Counted from the stretch's first letter, positions 24,573 to 33,862 are shown. The stretch: DNA of 64,000 nucleotides from Kitasatospora sp. CB01950 (GCF_001905465.1 NZ_LISX01000006.1:62001-126000); one strand, 5' to 3'. The notes: a model not told the origin generated them from the sequence alone. Made by a program: numbers and translations.

Positions 24573-25811
24573 ATGCCCGCCCCCGCCACCGCGGCCCCCG
24601 CCGCGACCCCGCAGCAGGCCCCCGTCCTCGCCCGGCCCCGCCTGACCGCCGCCCTGCTGATGGCGGGCAGCTGCCTGCCGATCCTCGGCGCCGTGCTGAT
24701 CGCACCGGTGCTGCCCAAGCTCCAGGACCACTTCGCCGCCACCCCGGGCGCGGACGTGCTGGCCCCGATGGCGCTCACCGTCCCCGCGCTGTCCCTCGGC
24801 CTGATGGCCCCGTTCGCCGGCGTCCTGGTCGACCGGCTCGGCCGCCACCGCCTGCTGGTCGTCGCCACCGTGCTGTACGCGATCGTCGGCACCGCCCCGC
24901 TGTGGCTCGACTCGCTGGGCGCGATCGTCGCCAGCCGGGTGCTGGTCGGCGTCGCCGAGTCCGCCATCATGACCTGCTGCACCACGCTGATCGGCGACTA
25001 CTGGTCGGGCCGCCAACGCGAGCGCTACCTGGCGCTGCAGGCCATGTGCGCGTCGATCTCCGCCACCGCGTTCTTCGCCGTCGGCGGCGCGGCCGGCTCG
25101 GCCGGCTGGCGCGCCCCGTTCTGGGCGTACGCCGTCGGCCTGCTGCTCGCGCCCCTGATGGCGACGCTCCTGCGCCCGACCACCCGCCCGCAGCCCGCAT
25201 CCCCCTCCCCCGCCGCTTCCTCCGCGCCGCTCCTGCGCCGGCTGCTCGCGCCCTGCGCGCTCACCTTCTTCGGCGCGATGGTCTTCTACACCATGCCCGT
25301 CGAGACCTCCTACCTCCTCGACGACCTCGGCGTCACCGCCCCGGCCGCGATCGGCCTGTCCACGGCGATCGCCAGCGCCGCGACCGTCGCCGGCGCGATC
25401 ACCTTCACCCGCATCACCGCGCACGCCGAACGCCTGCTGCCCGCCGTCCTCGCGACCTGCGCCGCCGGCTTCGCCATCGTCGCCTTCGCGGGCAACGCCC
25501 CGGTCCTGGTGATCGGCGCGGTCGTCAACTGCTTCGCCGGCGGCCTGCTCCTCCCCACCCTGATCACCCGCACCCTGGCCCTGCTCTCCGACGCCGACCG
25601 CGGCCGCGGCACCGGCCTCTGGAACGCCGCCTTCTTCCTCGGCGAATTCGTCTGCCCCGTCGCCCTGATCGCCGTCTCCAAGGCCACCGGCACCCTCGCC
25701 TCCGCCATCGCCGTCCTCGCCGCCGCGACCCTCCTCGTCGCCGCCGCCCTCACCACCCTCCGCACCCGCCGCACCCCGACCCCCCTCCACCCGGACAACG
25801 CCACGGCCTGA
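24573..25811 (+). CDS. MFS transporter
   Basis: 412 residues with 12 membrane segments and the loop motif GVLVDRLGRHRLLVVA. The N-terminal APVLPKLQDHF and the RVLVGVAESAIMTCC segment fit drug-resistance-type MFS exporters. The ATG has GGAG 4 bases upstream. No co-transcribed partner was found; substrate unknown. Confidence 0.85.
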   Translation: MPAPATAAPAATPQQAPVLARPRLTAALLMAGSCLPILGAVLIAPVLPKLQDHFAATPGADVLAPMALTVPALSLGLMAPFAGVLVDRLGRHRLLVVATVLYAIVGTAPLWLDSLGAIVASRVLVGVAESAIMTCCTTLIGDYWSGRQRERYLALQAMCASISATAFFAVGGAAGSAGWRAPFWAYAVGLLLAPLMATLLRPTTRPQPASPSPAASSAPLLRRLLAPCALTFFGAMVFYTMPVETSYLLDDLGVTAPAAIGLSTAIASAATVAGAITFTRITAHAERLLPAVLATCAAGFAIVAFAGNAPVLVIGAVVNCFAGGLLLPTLITRTLALLSDADRGRGTGLWNAAFFLGEFVCPVALIAVSKATGTLASAIAVLAAATLLVAAALTTLRTRRTPTPLHPDNATA

Positions 25812-25959
25812 CCCCGACAGCGTCCGCTGCCCGCCGCCCGCGCCACTCCGGCCCGGACGGCGGGCGCCCGCACCTCGTGCGCCCCCGCTGCGCCCTTGAT
25901 CCCGGCGGCCTGTTCGCGGACTGTCGAAGACTTCGACGGAAGTCCGACCGGGGGGATCG

Positions 25960-26559
25960 ATGGGAGCACCGAACACTGCCAGCCCGTGGGCGCACCGCAT
26001 CTTCGGCGAACTGGCCGACCGGATGGCCGCGACCGTACCGGCCTGCATCCTGCGCGCCCACGCCCGGGCCCGCGGCGGCCACGAGGGCGTCCACACGCAG
26101 ACCCGCGAGGCCTACGGGCACGGCCTGTACGCCGCACAGTACGAGGAACTCGCCGCCGGCCTGGCCGACTTCCCCGGCGCCGAGCCGGTCCGGCTCCAGG
26201 CCCGCACCGTCATAGTGGTCGCCGGGCACCTCATCTACCCGATCCGGTACGCGAAACGCGACGCCCCGGTCACCGCCGCCCGCCTGCGCCGCGCCACCGG
26301 CCTGCGCGCCGAGCTGATCCGCCGCCACGGCCCCGAATCCCGGCAGTACACGCTGGACCTGGGCATCGACCTGCCCGCGCCGGACGAGCCGCACATCGAC
26401 CTGCTGCGCCTCGCCCCGGACACCGCGCTCGTCCTGGTCGCCTACGCCTGTTCCCTCACCTCGGGCGTGGTCCGCCTCGAATGGGGCTCCGCCGAACTCC
26501 GCGCCGAGGACCGCGTCCTGCTCTGGCACCACCACGAGCCGCTGCCCTTCCGGCCGTAA
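25960..26559 (+). CDS. hypothetical protein, 199 residues
   Basis: Not recognised. A soluble alpha/beta protein without signal or membrane segment. Visible features are an N-terminal helical part, a strand TVIVVAGHLIYPIRYAK, and a later strand-rich half with VLVAYACSLTSGVVRLEWG. Ribosome site GGGGGG lies 4 bases before the ATG. Upstream TTCGACGGAAGTCCG may be part of the promoter. Codon use is like its neighbours, so it is a resident gene. Confidence 0.7.
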   Translation: MGAPNTASPWAHRIFGELADRMAATVPACILRAHARARGGHEGVHTQTREAYGHGLYAAQYEELAAGLADFPGAEPVRLQARTVIVVAGHLIYPIRYAKRDAPVTAARLRRATGLRAELIRRHGPESRQYTLDLGIDLPAPDEPHIDLLRLAPDTALVLVAYACSLTSGVVRLEWGSAELRAEDRVLLWHHHEPLPFRP

Positions 26560-26693
26560 CGGCCCGTCAGGGTGCGCGGCCCGAGACGTCCGGCCGGCGG
26601 CCCGGGCAACGGCGTCGCGCCGGTGGTGGCCGGTCTGGCAGGGTGGCGTACGGACGGCCCGGTGGCAGCGGGCCCGGCGACGCGTGGGGGGCA

Positions 26694-28580
26694 GTGTTGG
26701 GGGAGGCGGCGGTCGCGGCGGTTCCGGAGGCGCGGGCGGGGGAGGCGGACGGCGACGGGCACATGATCGTCTGTGGCGGGGGGCCGCTGGCGCACCGGCT
26801 TGCGGTGCAGCTCGCGGCGCTGTACGAGCGGCGGGTGGTGGTGCTGGTGCCGTCGCTGACGGAGGACCACGGGCCGCGGATCGCCGAACTGGCCCGGGAG
26901 CGGCCGGGCTCGGTGCGGGCCGTCCAGGCTCCCCGGCTGGACGTGGCCGCGCTGGAGCTGGCCGGGGTGGGCGGCGCGGTGGCGCTCGCGCTGACCTCCG
27001 GGGACGACCACGCGAACCTCCAAGTGGCGCTCAACGCCCGCCAGTTGAACCCGGACCTGCGGCTGGTGGTGCGGGTCTTCAACCGCCGGCTGGGCAACCG
27101 GATCGAACAGGCGCTGGACCGCGCGGTACTGGCCCGCAACCCGGAGCTCACCCGGGCCGAACTGGAGGCGTCCACCACGGTGCTGTCCACCTCGGCGACG
27201 GCCGCGCCCGCGCTGGTCGCGGCGGCGGTCTCGGGCCGCAGCCAGGCGGTGCAGGTCGACGGCCGGCTGCTGCGGGCGACCGTGCGGCGGGCCGGGGAGC
27301 CGCCGTCGGGGCAGGAGTTGACGACCGTGGCGGCCGTCGGCCCGCTGGACGAACCGGGGACGGGCTCGTCGCTGCTGCCCGCCCCGGAGCCGGTGGGAAC
27401 GGAGCGGATCGGGGCGGAACCGGTCGGGGCGGAGCGGGTGGTGCTGGAGCTGCTGGGCGGCGGCTCGACGACGGCCCGTCGGCGCCGCCTGCCGGGCCTG
27501 CCCGGCCTGCTGTTCGCGTCGCTCTTCTCGGCGCGGCTGCGCTGGGCGCTGGCGGGCCTGCTCGCGCTGCTCGCGCTGCTGGCCGGGGCGACGGTGGCGT
27601 TCACCGGGCAGTCCCCGGCGCACTCGGCGTGGCTGACGGTGCTGGACGTGCTCGGCATCGCCGACCCGACCGACGAGGGCGGCCGGTCCGGCAAGGTGCT
27701 GCAGATCCTCACGGCGGTCAGCGGGATGCTGCTGATGCCGCTGCTGATCGCCCTGGTGTTGGAGGCGCTGGGCACCTTCCGCACCGCGACGGCGCTGCGC
27801 CGCCCGCCGCGCGGACTCGCCGACCACGTGGTGCTGGTGGGCCTGGGCCGGCTCGGCAGCCGCGTCCTGGAGCAACTCTGGGACCTGGACGTGCCGGTGG
27901 TGTGCGTCGAGGCCGACCCGGCGGCGGTCGGCGTCGCCCGGGCGCGGGCCTTCGGCGTGCCGGTGGTGATCGGGGACGCCACCCAGGACGGGGTGCTGGA
28001 AGCCGCGAAGGTCGGCCGCGCGCAGGCGCTGCTGGCACTCAGCAGCGACGACTCCACCAACTTCGAGGTGGCGCTCGCGGGCCGCGAGTCCGTTCCCCGA
28101 CTCCGGGCGGTACTCCGGCTGTTCGACGACGACTTCGCCGAGAACGTGTACCTGACGCTGCGCGACTCCTACCCGGAGGCACAGACCCGCAGCCGCAGCG
28201 TGGCCTACCTGGCGGCGCCCGCGTTCGCCTCCGCGATGATGGGCCGCCAGGTGATCGGCGCGCTCGCGGTGGGCCGCGAAGTCCTGGTGATCGCGGCGGT
28301 GGAGGTCGCCCGCTCACCCCGCCTGCGCGGCGTCACCGTCGCGGACGCCCACCGCCCGGGCCTCTGGCGCGTCCTCGCCGTCGACCTGGCCCCACCGGAA
28401 CTCCGCAGCCCCGACCTCGCCCAATCCCGCCCCGGCGGACCGGAGTTGCTCTGGTCCCCACCGCCCGACCGGGTCCTGGTCGAGGGAGACCGCGTCGTGG
28501 TCGCAGCCACCGCCCGCGGCCTCGGCCTCCTGGGCTCCCGACCCGACCGCCCCGCACGGGAGCACCACCAGGGGCGGTGA
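26694..28580 (+). CDS. two-RCK-domain membrane protein (CASTOR/POLLUX or TrkA-like)
   Basis: 628 residues: a first RCK/TrkA-N domain (~22-200, VCGGGPLAHRLAVQL), two membrane segments at ~280-300 and ~335-360, then a second RCK domain (~378-620, HVVLVGLGRLGSRVLEQL). The layout resembles CASTOR/POLLUX-type channels, where RCK domains gate a pore. The loop between the membrane segments (TVLDVLGIADPTDEGG) has no TVGYG-type filter, so ion selectivity cannot be assumed. The GTG at 26694 is used; the upstream open frame has no domain character. An ATG at 26763 is possible. Confidence 0.75.
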   Translation: MLGEAAVAAVPEARAGEADGDGHMIVCGGGPLAHRLAVQLAALYERRVVVLVPSLTEDHGPRIAELARERPGSVRAVQAPRLDVAALELAGVGGAVALALTSGDDHANLQVALNARQLNPDLRLVVRVFNRRLGNRIEQALDRAVLARNPELTRAELEASTTVLSTSATAAPALVAAAVSGRSQAVQVDGRLLRATVRRAGEPPSGQELTTVAAVGPLDEPGTGSSLLPAPEPVGTERIGAEPVGAERVVLELLGGGSTTARRRRLPGLPGLLFASLFSARLRWALAGLLALLALLAGATVAFTGQSPAHSAWLTVLDVLGIADPTDEGGRSGKVLQILTAVSGMLLMPLLIALVLEALGTFRTATALRRPPRGLADHVVLVGLGRLGSRVLEQLWDLDVPVVCVEADPAAVGVARARAFGVPVVIGDATQDGVLEAAKVGRAQALLALSSDDSTNFEVALAGRESVPRLRAVLRLFDDDFAENVYLTLRDSYPEAQTRSRSVAYLAAPAFASAMMGRQVIGALAVGREVLVIAAVEVARSPRLRGVTVADAHRPGLWRVLAVDLAPPELRSPDLAQSRPGGPELLWSPPPDRVLVEGDRVVVAATARGLGLLGSRPDRPAREHHQGR

Positions 28581-28792
28581 ACGCCTCGCCGAGCCGTGCC
28601 GTCCCGGGCCACCGCCCGGGCGCGCGGCGCACCCGCGCCGAACGAGCGGCAACCGCAAGCGCTTTCGAGAACGCGTTCACGGCGGACCAGTCTCCCCCCT
28701 CCGGGCCCCCGGCGCAGTGGAGCAAACTGCACCTTCGACCGAGGAGCCTGCACGGTGGCCCCGGCCACCGCTCGGTTCGTAGCGTCCCGGCC

Positions 28793-29662
28793 ATGGAACG
28801 AACGAATCCTCCGGGCAGCCCCGGTCTCTTCCCTTTTCTGGCGATCAGCTTCGTCGGAGCGTGGCTCGCCATGGTCCCGCTCTGGCTCGACGGCCTCCGC
28901 CGGACGAGCGCCGCGCAGGGCACGTCGCCGCTCGCGGCGTTCTGCATGATTCTGATGATGCTGGTGCCGGCACTGACCGCCTTCGGCCTCACCGCACGCC
29001 GCCACGGGCCGCGCGCGGCCGTACGGATCCTCGGACTCACCAGGGCCACCCCGTGGCGGCACGAACTCCGCTCCGTGGCAGTCGCGTTGACGATCCCGCT
29101 GGGCCTGACCGCAGCCGGCCTGGCGGTGGCGACGGCGGCCGGCCGGTACAGTCCCGCGCACCTGCCCGGGCCCGCGGTGATCACCCCGCTGGTGCTGAGC
29201 GCGCTGGTGTCGCTTCCGCTGTACTTCGGCGAGGAACTCGGTTGGCAGGGCTACCTGTTGCCCAGGCTGCTCCGCCTCGGCCGGACGCGCGGCCTGCTGA
29301 TCGGCGGCGCGATCTGGGGCGCCTGGCACGTCCCGATGACGGCGCTCGGCGGAAGCTACCCCGGCCACTCGGTGCTGCTGGGCATACCCGCCGCCGTGGT
29401 GACGGCGACACTGCTCGGGACCGTCATCGCCACCGTCCGGCTCTCCACCGGCTCGGTGTGGGCGGCCGTCGCGGCGCACGTCTCGCTCAACGAGTTCACG
29501 CTGCCGCTGACCCGCGAGGTCTCGGACCGTCTCGTCGACCCGCTGTTCGCCGGGCCGCTGAGCATCACGACCTGGCCGATCACCGCCCTCGCCGTCCTGG
29601 GCGCCTGGCTGGCCCACCGCCATCGGGCCGGGACGCGCGCAGCGAGGACGGCAGCCGCGTAG
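28793..29662 (+). CDS. CPBP family intramembrane metalloprotease
   Basis: 289 residues with about seven membrane segments and the CPBP motifs: FGEELGWQGYLLPRLL near residue 145 with the paired glutamates, IWGAWHVP with the first histidine, and AAHVSLNEF with the second. These bind the catalytic zinc within the membrane. In bacteria the family (Abi/CAAX) is linked to bacteriocin self-immunity or protein processing. It is separated from the RCK gene by 212 bases and ends in a bidirectional hairpin. Confidence 0.88.
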   Translation: MERTNPPGSPGLFPFLAISFVGAWLAMVPLWLDGLRRTSAAQGTSPLAAFCMILMMLVPALTAFGLTARRHGPRAAVRILGLTRATPWRHELRSVAVALTIPLGLTAAGLAVATAAGRYSPAHLPGPAVITPLVLSALVSLPLYFGEELGWQGYLLPRLLRLGRTRGLLIGGAIWGAWHVPMTALGGSYPGHSVLLGIPAAVVTATLLGTVIATVRLSTGSVWAAVAAHVSLNEFTLPLTREVSDRLVDPLFAGPLSITTWPITALAVLGAWLAHRHRAGTRAARTAAA

Positions 29663-29675
29663 GCCGGAGCATGAC

Positions 29676-29709
29676 GAGACCCCATGGCCCGGGTGGGCAA
29701 TGGGGTCTC
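29676..29709. terminator. bidirectional hairpin terminator
   Basis: 10-base perfect stem GAGACCCCAT / ATGGGGTCTC enclosing a smaller GCCC/GGGC stem, between the convergent CPBP gene and the DUF397 gene. Confidence 0.8.
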
Positions 29710-29727
29710 CAAACCTGTCGGCGCGGC

Positions 29728-29976
29728 TCAGACTTCGCCGAAGTGCCCAGCGGCTGCGGCGGCGGCGAAGGCGCCCCAGCGCCGTGCCGGGATACGGAGG
29801 AACGGTCCGTCCGGGCTCTTGCTGTCACGAACGAGGCACACGCCGTCGGACGGCAGGTAGGTGGTGGAGATTTCGACGCAGTCACCTTCACCGTTGTTGG
29901 TGCTGTAACTGGACTTGAACCACTCCGCCTGCTGCGCGTCCACGTTGGGGATGGATGAGGGCTGCGCGGTGGTCAT
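29728..29976 (-). CDS. DUF397 domain protein
   Basis: 82 residues with the DUF397 pattern: EWFKSSYSTNNGEGDCVEIS, then VCLVRDSKSPDGPFLRIP. DUF397 proteins in streptomycetes are partners of XRE regulators (WhiJ/BldB-like systems) and probably modulate their DNA binding. Its ATG overlaps the stop of the XRE gene (ATGA), a typical pair layout. The ATG at 29976 was chosen over one 33 bases upstream because of this coupling. Confidence 0.88.
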   Translation of the reverse strand: MTTAQPSSIPNVDAQQAEWFKSSYSTNNGEGDCVEISTTYLPSDGVCLVRDSKSPDGPFLRIPARRWGAFAAAAAAGHFGEV

Positions 29977-30812
29977 TCTTGGATCTCCTCCATGGCGCGC
30001 AGAAGCCACCTCTGTGACTCCTGTGGCGGCAGTGCTGCCGCTTGCACAAGATCGTATGTGAGGGCGTTCCGGTGCACCTGTTCCGGGGATTCCAGGAGCT
30101 GCCCCGAGACAGCACCTTCAACGTAGGCGACCCTGGGCGCACCAAGGAAGTCCAGCAGCGTTATCGAGCCGCCCATTGCACCGTGACCGCCCGCGGAGAA
30201 CGGCAGTACTTGAACGGTCGAGTGCAGGCCGTCGCTGAGGTCGAGGACGTGCCGAATCTGACGGCCCATCACTCCCGGGCCGCCGATCCACCGGCGGACG
30301 ACCGCCTCGTCCAGCACCACCCACAGGTACGGCGGGAGGTCACTTGTCAGAACTTCCTGTCGTACCGCGCGAGCTGCCCAGAGGCGTTCGACCTCGTCAG
30401 CGTCCGCACGGGGTCTACCGAGCCTGATCGCCGCCCGCCCGTACTCCGCCGTCTGCCACAAGCCCGGGAAGCTACCTGCAACGTACTTCCGCATGTACGA
30501 AGCCAGTTGCTCCAACTCCATGAAGCGGCGCGACCACTGGGGGAAGTTCTCCAGGTGCGAGAGTCGGTACAGGCGGCCGAAGAGCCCGCAGGCTTCAAGC
30601 GCCTTGTCCAGCTTGGCCGGCAGGTCCGGGGGAATCGCGCGGTCGGCCGTCTCGATATTGCCGAGGTGGGTCTTGCTGTAGTCGACGACCCGGGCAAGGG
30701 CGGCCAGCGACAGGCCCAGACGCCTCCGGGCCTCCCGAAGCTCGAACCCGAACAGGTCGGCCACCGACCGCTCGGGTTGGAGCGCACGTTCCTGGAACGC
30801 CACCGCCTGCAC
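29973..30812 (-). CDS. XRE regulator with DUF5753-type sensor domain
   Basis: 279 residues. It has an N-terminal helix-turn-helix (ELREARRRLGLSLAALARVVDYSKTHL, ~24-75) and a C-terminal domain common to WhiJ-type regulators (ASYMRKYVAGSFPGLWQTAEYGRAAIR, then LPPYLWVVLDEAVVRR). It is paired with the DUF397 gene and lies divergent, across ~120 bases, from the small gene that heads the graspetide locus. That makes it the likely controller of the locus. GTG start with GAGGAC upstream. Confidence 0.88.
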   Translation of the reverse strand: MQAVAFQERALQPERSVADLFGFELREARRRLGLSLAALARVVDYSKTHLGNIETADRAIPPDLPAKLDKALEACGLFGRLYRLSHLENFPQWSRRFMELEQLASYMRKYVAGSFPGLWQTAEYGRAAIRLGRPRADADEVERLWAARAVRQEVLTSDLPPYLWVVLDEAVVRRWIGGPGVMGRQIRHVLDLSDGLHSTVQVLPFSAGGHGAMGGSITLLDFLGAPRVAYVEGAVSGQLLESPEQVHRNALTYDLVQAAALPPQESQRWLLRAMEEIQE

Positions 30813-30932
30813 CGCCCGTCCTCAGACGCTTTGCGGACATGCCGCCGCTTCCAAGAGTAGCGCCGAAGCACCACGCTGGAACTACTCACGGTGAAGCAGA
30901 GCGGAGCCGAACAGCCTTACGGAGATCGTGTC

Positions 30933-31226
30933 ATGACTGTAGATCAGCCCACAGAAGCGCGAACCCTCAAGGAGCTGCTGCCGGCGAACCCCTACCAGCC
31001 CTCGGCCTTCGGGGAGCTGGTCACCGACGGCCGGACCGGGCAGACCGGCGCATATATGGGCACGTGGACGGGCCTCGTCCACCTCCGGCCGCTCCGTGGC
31101 GGCGAGGAGTGGCGCGTTCCCCTGGAGTGGATCACCGAGGGCCCGACGGAACTTGAGGCGAAGCTTCGGGAACGCAACCGGGACTCCCACCTCACCGACG
31201 CGCACCTTCCGCGGGACGCCTCGTGA
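30933..31226 (+). CDS. small protein at the head of the graspetide locus
   Basis: 97 residues, not assigned to a family. It is soluble, with LKELLPANPYQPSAFGELVTD followed by short strands (GAYMGTWTGLVHLRPL) and a charged C-terminal helix. GGAG lies 8 bases before the ATG. It is divergent from the XRE/DUF397 pair and 178 bases before the precursor. A role in regulation is more likely than in peptide modification, as no catalytic motif is visible. Confidence 0.65.
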   Translation: MTVDQPTEARTLKELLPANPYQPSAFGELVTDGRTGQTGAYMGTWTGLVHLRPLRGGEEWRVPLEWITEGPTELEAKLRERNRDSHLTDAHLPRDAS

Positions 31227-31404
31227 AGCTGCACGTGACCACATGCATCACAGACTCCGCCCGGTTCCCCGGGCGGCGCCGATCCGGAATCGCTGCGAAG
31301 TGATCAGGACCGGCAACACCCGTCCCGGCGGACGGAATCGGTGCCACCGCAAGGGCGGGACGTACAGACAACCACCATCGACCAAAAGATTGGAAGTGCT
31401 GGTC

Positions 31405-31668
31405 GTGTCCACACAGACCGCTGAGCGCCCCAAAAGCATGAGGCCGTTCGGTCTCACGAAGGCCGTGCCAGTCGTCCCGACCACGGACGAGACCCTTCAC
31501 ACCCTGACCCTGTGCCCGGAGCGGCAGGTCAGCGTGACCCTGGACAACGAGATCTTCGTCCACACGCCGTCGATGACGACGAGTACGACGAGCCAGACGC
31601 AGTACCAGACCGAGACCGATCACCAGAAGTGGATGGACTCCGACACCGCGCCAACCATCGACCAGTGA
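31405..31668 (+). CDS. tgmA: graspetide precursor peptide (ATP-grasp-modified RiPP)
   Basis: 87 residues. The leader carries the family's recognition motif around residues 12-19 (MRPFGLTK). The C-terminal ~30 residues are a dense run of Thr and Ser (58-71) followed by acidic acceptors Glu70, Asp72, Asp78, Asp80 and Asp86, a layout suited to side-chain ester formation. The GTG start has GGAAG 8 bases upstream. The ligase gene begins 24 bases downstream. Graspetides are RiPPs in which an ATP-grasp enzyme joins Thr/Ser hydroxyls or Lys amines to Asp/Glu. Which residues are joined cannot be read from sequence. Confidence 0.85.
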   Translation: MSTQTAERPKSMRPFGLTKAVPVVPTTDETLHTLTLCPERQVSVTLDNEIFVHTPSMTTSTTSQTQYQTETDHQKWMDSDTAPTIDQ

Positions 31669-31692
31669 GCTGACACGACAGGAGACCGAACG

Positions 31693-32649
31693 GTGACCGT
31701 TCTGGTGCTGACCGCCGATCTCGACCCCACGGCCGATCTGGTGATCGCCGAGTTGAACCGGCGAGATACCCCGATCGTACGGATCGACCCCGGCGACTTC
31801 CCCGCGAAGCTGTCGCTCACGGCTGTGATGGGCAGTCAGGGATGGTGTGGAAGGGTGCGCGGTCAGCATCGGGATGTGTCCATGCCCGGCATCCGTTCCG
31901 TGTATTACCGACGCCCGTCGGACTACCGACTGCCGGCGGACCTGGCCGAGGCCGACCGCGAGTGGTCGCGGGCGGAGGCGATGGCAGGCCTTGGCGGCGT
32001 GCTGGCGTCCCTGGATTGCGTGTGGGTCAACCACCCCCACGCCAACCGGCGAGCGGGCCTCAAGCCGCTTGCGCTCGCTACGGCTGCCCGCGCCGGCTTG
32101 ACCGTCCCGAATACCTTGATCACCAACGAACCGGACCGGGCTCGTCGGTTCGTCCGTCAACTCCCCGGCGGGGTAGCCGCGTACAAGCCTCTCGGCAGCA
32201 CCATGCCGCCGCAGGAGGACGATGGACGGGTTGTTCTCTGGACCAACCGTGTGGCCGCCGAGGAGATCGACACGGGGGTCTCATGTACCGCCCATCAGTT
32301 CCAGAGGTGGGTCGACAAGTCGCATGAGGTGCGGTTGACAGCGGTCGGGGAAGAGCTGTTCGCGGCCGAGATCCACGCCGGGTCGGAGGCGTCCCGAATC
32401 GACTTCCGAACCGACTACGACAGCTTGACCTACAAGGTGTGCGGCGTGCCCGAAGTGGTCGCCGACGGCGTGCGGTCCTTGATGGCCGCCTTCGGACTCC
32501 GCTACGCGGCACTGGACTTCCTCGTTGACAACGATGGGATCTGGTTCTTCGTGGACCTCAACCCCAACGGTCAGTTCGGCTTCGTCCCGGACCTCCGCAA
32601 ACCGATCACCACCGCCCTTGCGAACCTCCTCGAAGGAGTCCCCCGATGA
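31693..32649 (+). CDS. tgmB: ATP-grasp ribosomal peptide maturase (graspetide ligase)
   Basis: 318 residues. The N-terminal ~100 residues form the pre-ATP-grasp domain with the YYRRPSDYRLP segment typical of graspetide ligases. The ATP-grasp part has VAYKPLGS (phosphate-binding lysine) and ALDFLVDNDGIWFFVDLNPN, whose Asp and Asn bind magnesium. It activates Asp or Glu side chains of the precursor as acyl phosphates and forms esters or amides. GTG start with AGGAGA upstream; its stop overlaps the methyltransferase start (ATGA). Confidence 0.92.
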   Translation: MTVLVLTADLDPTADLVIAELNRRDTPIVRIDPGDFPAKLSLTAVMGSQGWCGRVRGQHRDVSMPGIRSVYYRRPSDYRLPADLAEADREWSRAEAMAGLGGVLASLDCVWVNHPHANRRAGLKPLALATAARAGLTVPNTLITNEPDRARRFVRQLPGGVAAYKPLGSTMPPQEDDGRVVLWTNRVAAEEIDTGVSCTAHQFQRWVDKSHEVRLTAVGEELFAAEIHAGSEASRIDFRTDYDSLTYKVCGVPEVVADGVRSLMAAFGLRYAALDFLVDNDGIWFFVDLNPNGQFGFVPDLRKPITTALANLLEGVPR

Positions 32650-33740
32650 CTCTCCCGACGGCACCGGCCGACCTTCGTCTCAAGCTTGCCGACCGCCTTC
32701 GGAACACCGGTGCCATCAAGTCCGACCGCTGGCACGAGGCGTTCGCCACCGTTCCGCGCGAGGCATTCGTTCGAGGATTCGCCGTCGGCGCGCAGAACGG
32801 CCCCGTCCACCTGACGCCCGACGACCCCCAGTGGTTGAGCACGGTCTACAGCGACGACTCCCTCTTGACCCGGTTCGACACGGGCGGAGTTCCGACCAGT
32901 TCGTCAACGATGCCAACCCTCATGGCGTTGATGCTCGAAGCCCTGGATGTGGCCGACGGCAACAAGGTGCTCGAAGTGGCCACCGGCACCGGGTACAACG
33001 CTGCTCTCCTGAGTCACCGTGTCGGCGACGAGAACGTGACCACGATCGAGATCGACCCGGACCTGGCCCACGACGCCGAGCAACGCCTCGCCCGGGCCGG
33101 ATACCGCCCCACGGTCCTTGCCGACGACGGACGGATCGGCCATCCCGGCGGAGGCCCGTACGACCGGCTGATTGCCACCTGCGGATTCTCCAGCGTTCCC
33201 CCGGTATGGCTCACGCAACTGCGCCCCGGCGGTGTGATCGTGTGCCCGGTCGGCGGCGGAGTCGTGCGACTCGTGGTCCGGGACGACGGGACCGCCTCGG
33301 GAGCGTTCCTCCCCGACGCGGCCTTCTTCATGCCCGTTCGCGGGATCGGCGGCACCGGGACGACGCCTGTTCCACCGCCCCTGCCGGACACCTACAGCTC
33401 ACGTCCGTGCTCCGTGGCGCCCACGGACTTGCTGGACGACGGAGTCCACTTCCTTCTGACGCTCGCCCTGCCCCGGGCGATGCACCGCTATACCTACGAC
33501 GACGCCGGCAAGATCACCGCTGTGCACATCTGGCAGCCGGACGGGGCGTGGGCCGAGCTGCGATGCGGCATCGCACGGCAGTCCGGGCCCCGAAGGATTC
33601 TGGACACGGTGGAGACCGCCATCACGGCGCACAGGGCCGCCGGGCGTCCGACCCGCGACCGGTACCGGCTCACCGTCGAAGCGGGACGGCAGTGGGCATC
33701 GGTCGCAGACACCGAAGGACCCCTCTGGGAGCTGGGCTGA
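32646..33740 (+). CDS. tgmC: PIMT-like methyltransferase of the graspetide system
   Basis: 364 residues. It is related to protein-L-isoaspartate O-methyltransferase: PTSSSTMPTLMALML, SAM motif VLEVATGTGYNAALLSH, and a C-terminal extension of ~150 residues not found in repair PIMTs. In characterised aspartimidylated graspetides (fuscimiditide, amycolimiditide), such an enzyme methylates one Asp of the ring-containing peptide, which then closes to an aspartimide. The ATGA overlap with the ligase supports the same role here. Confidence 0.9.
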   Translation: MTLPTAPADLRLKLADRLRNTGAIKSDRWHEAFATVPREAFVRGFAVGAQNGPVHLTPDDPQWLSTVYSDDSLLTRFDTGGVPTSSSTMPTLMALMLEALDVADGNKVLEVATGTGYNAALLSHRVGDENVTTIEIDPDLAHDAEQRLARAGYRPTVLADDGRIGHPGGGPYDRLIATCGFSSVPPVWLTQLRPGGVIVCPVGGGVVRLVVRDDGTASGAFLPDAAFFMPVRGIGGTGTTPVPPPLPDTYSSRPCSVAPTDLLDDGVHFLLTLALPRAMHRYTYDDAGKITAVHIWQPDGAWAELRCGIARQSGPRRILDTVETAITAHRAAGRPTRDRYRLTVEAGRQWASVADTEGPLWELG

Positions 33741-33843
33741 CCCGAGCGGAACCCACCGCGGCTCCTCACGGCACGTCCGGGCCATCGCCCGCCGGCGGCG
33801 CCCCGGACGCAGACCTTCAGTCAGTCGGCGGCCAGCCGGTAGC

Positions 33844-33862
33844 GGCCGGCCTCGGGCCGGCC
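33844..33862. terminator. GC-rich hairpin after the graspetide genes
   Basis: GGCCGGCC - TCG - GGCCGGCC lies in the 253-base convergent gap between the methyltransferase and the secreted protein. The rest of that gap shows no gene. A termination role is inferred from position. Confidence 0.5.

Noticed and set aside
31096..31404. Longer N-terminus for the graspetide precursor
   Set aside because: The upstream open frame has no leader-like sequence; the GTG at 31405 has a ribosome site and gives the usual precursor length.
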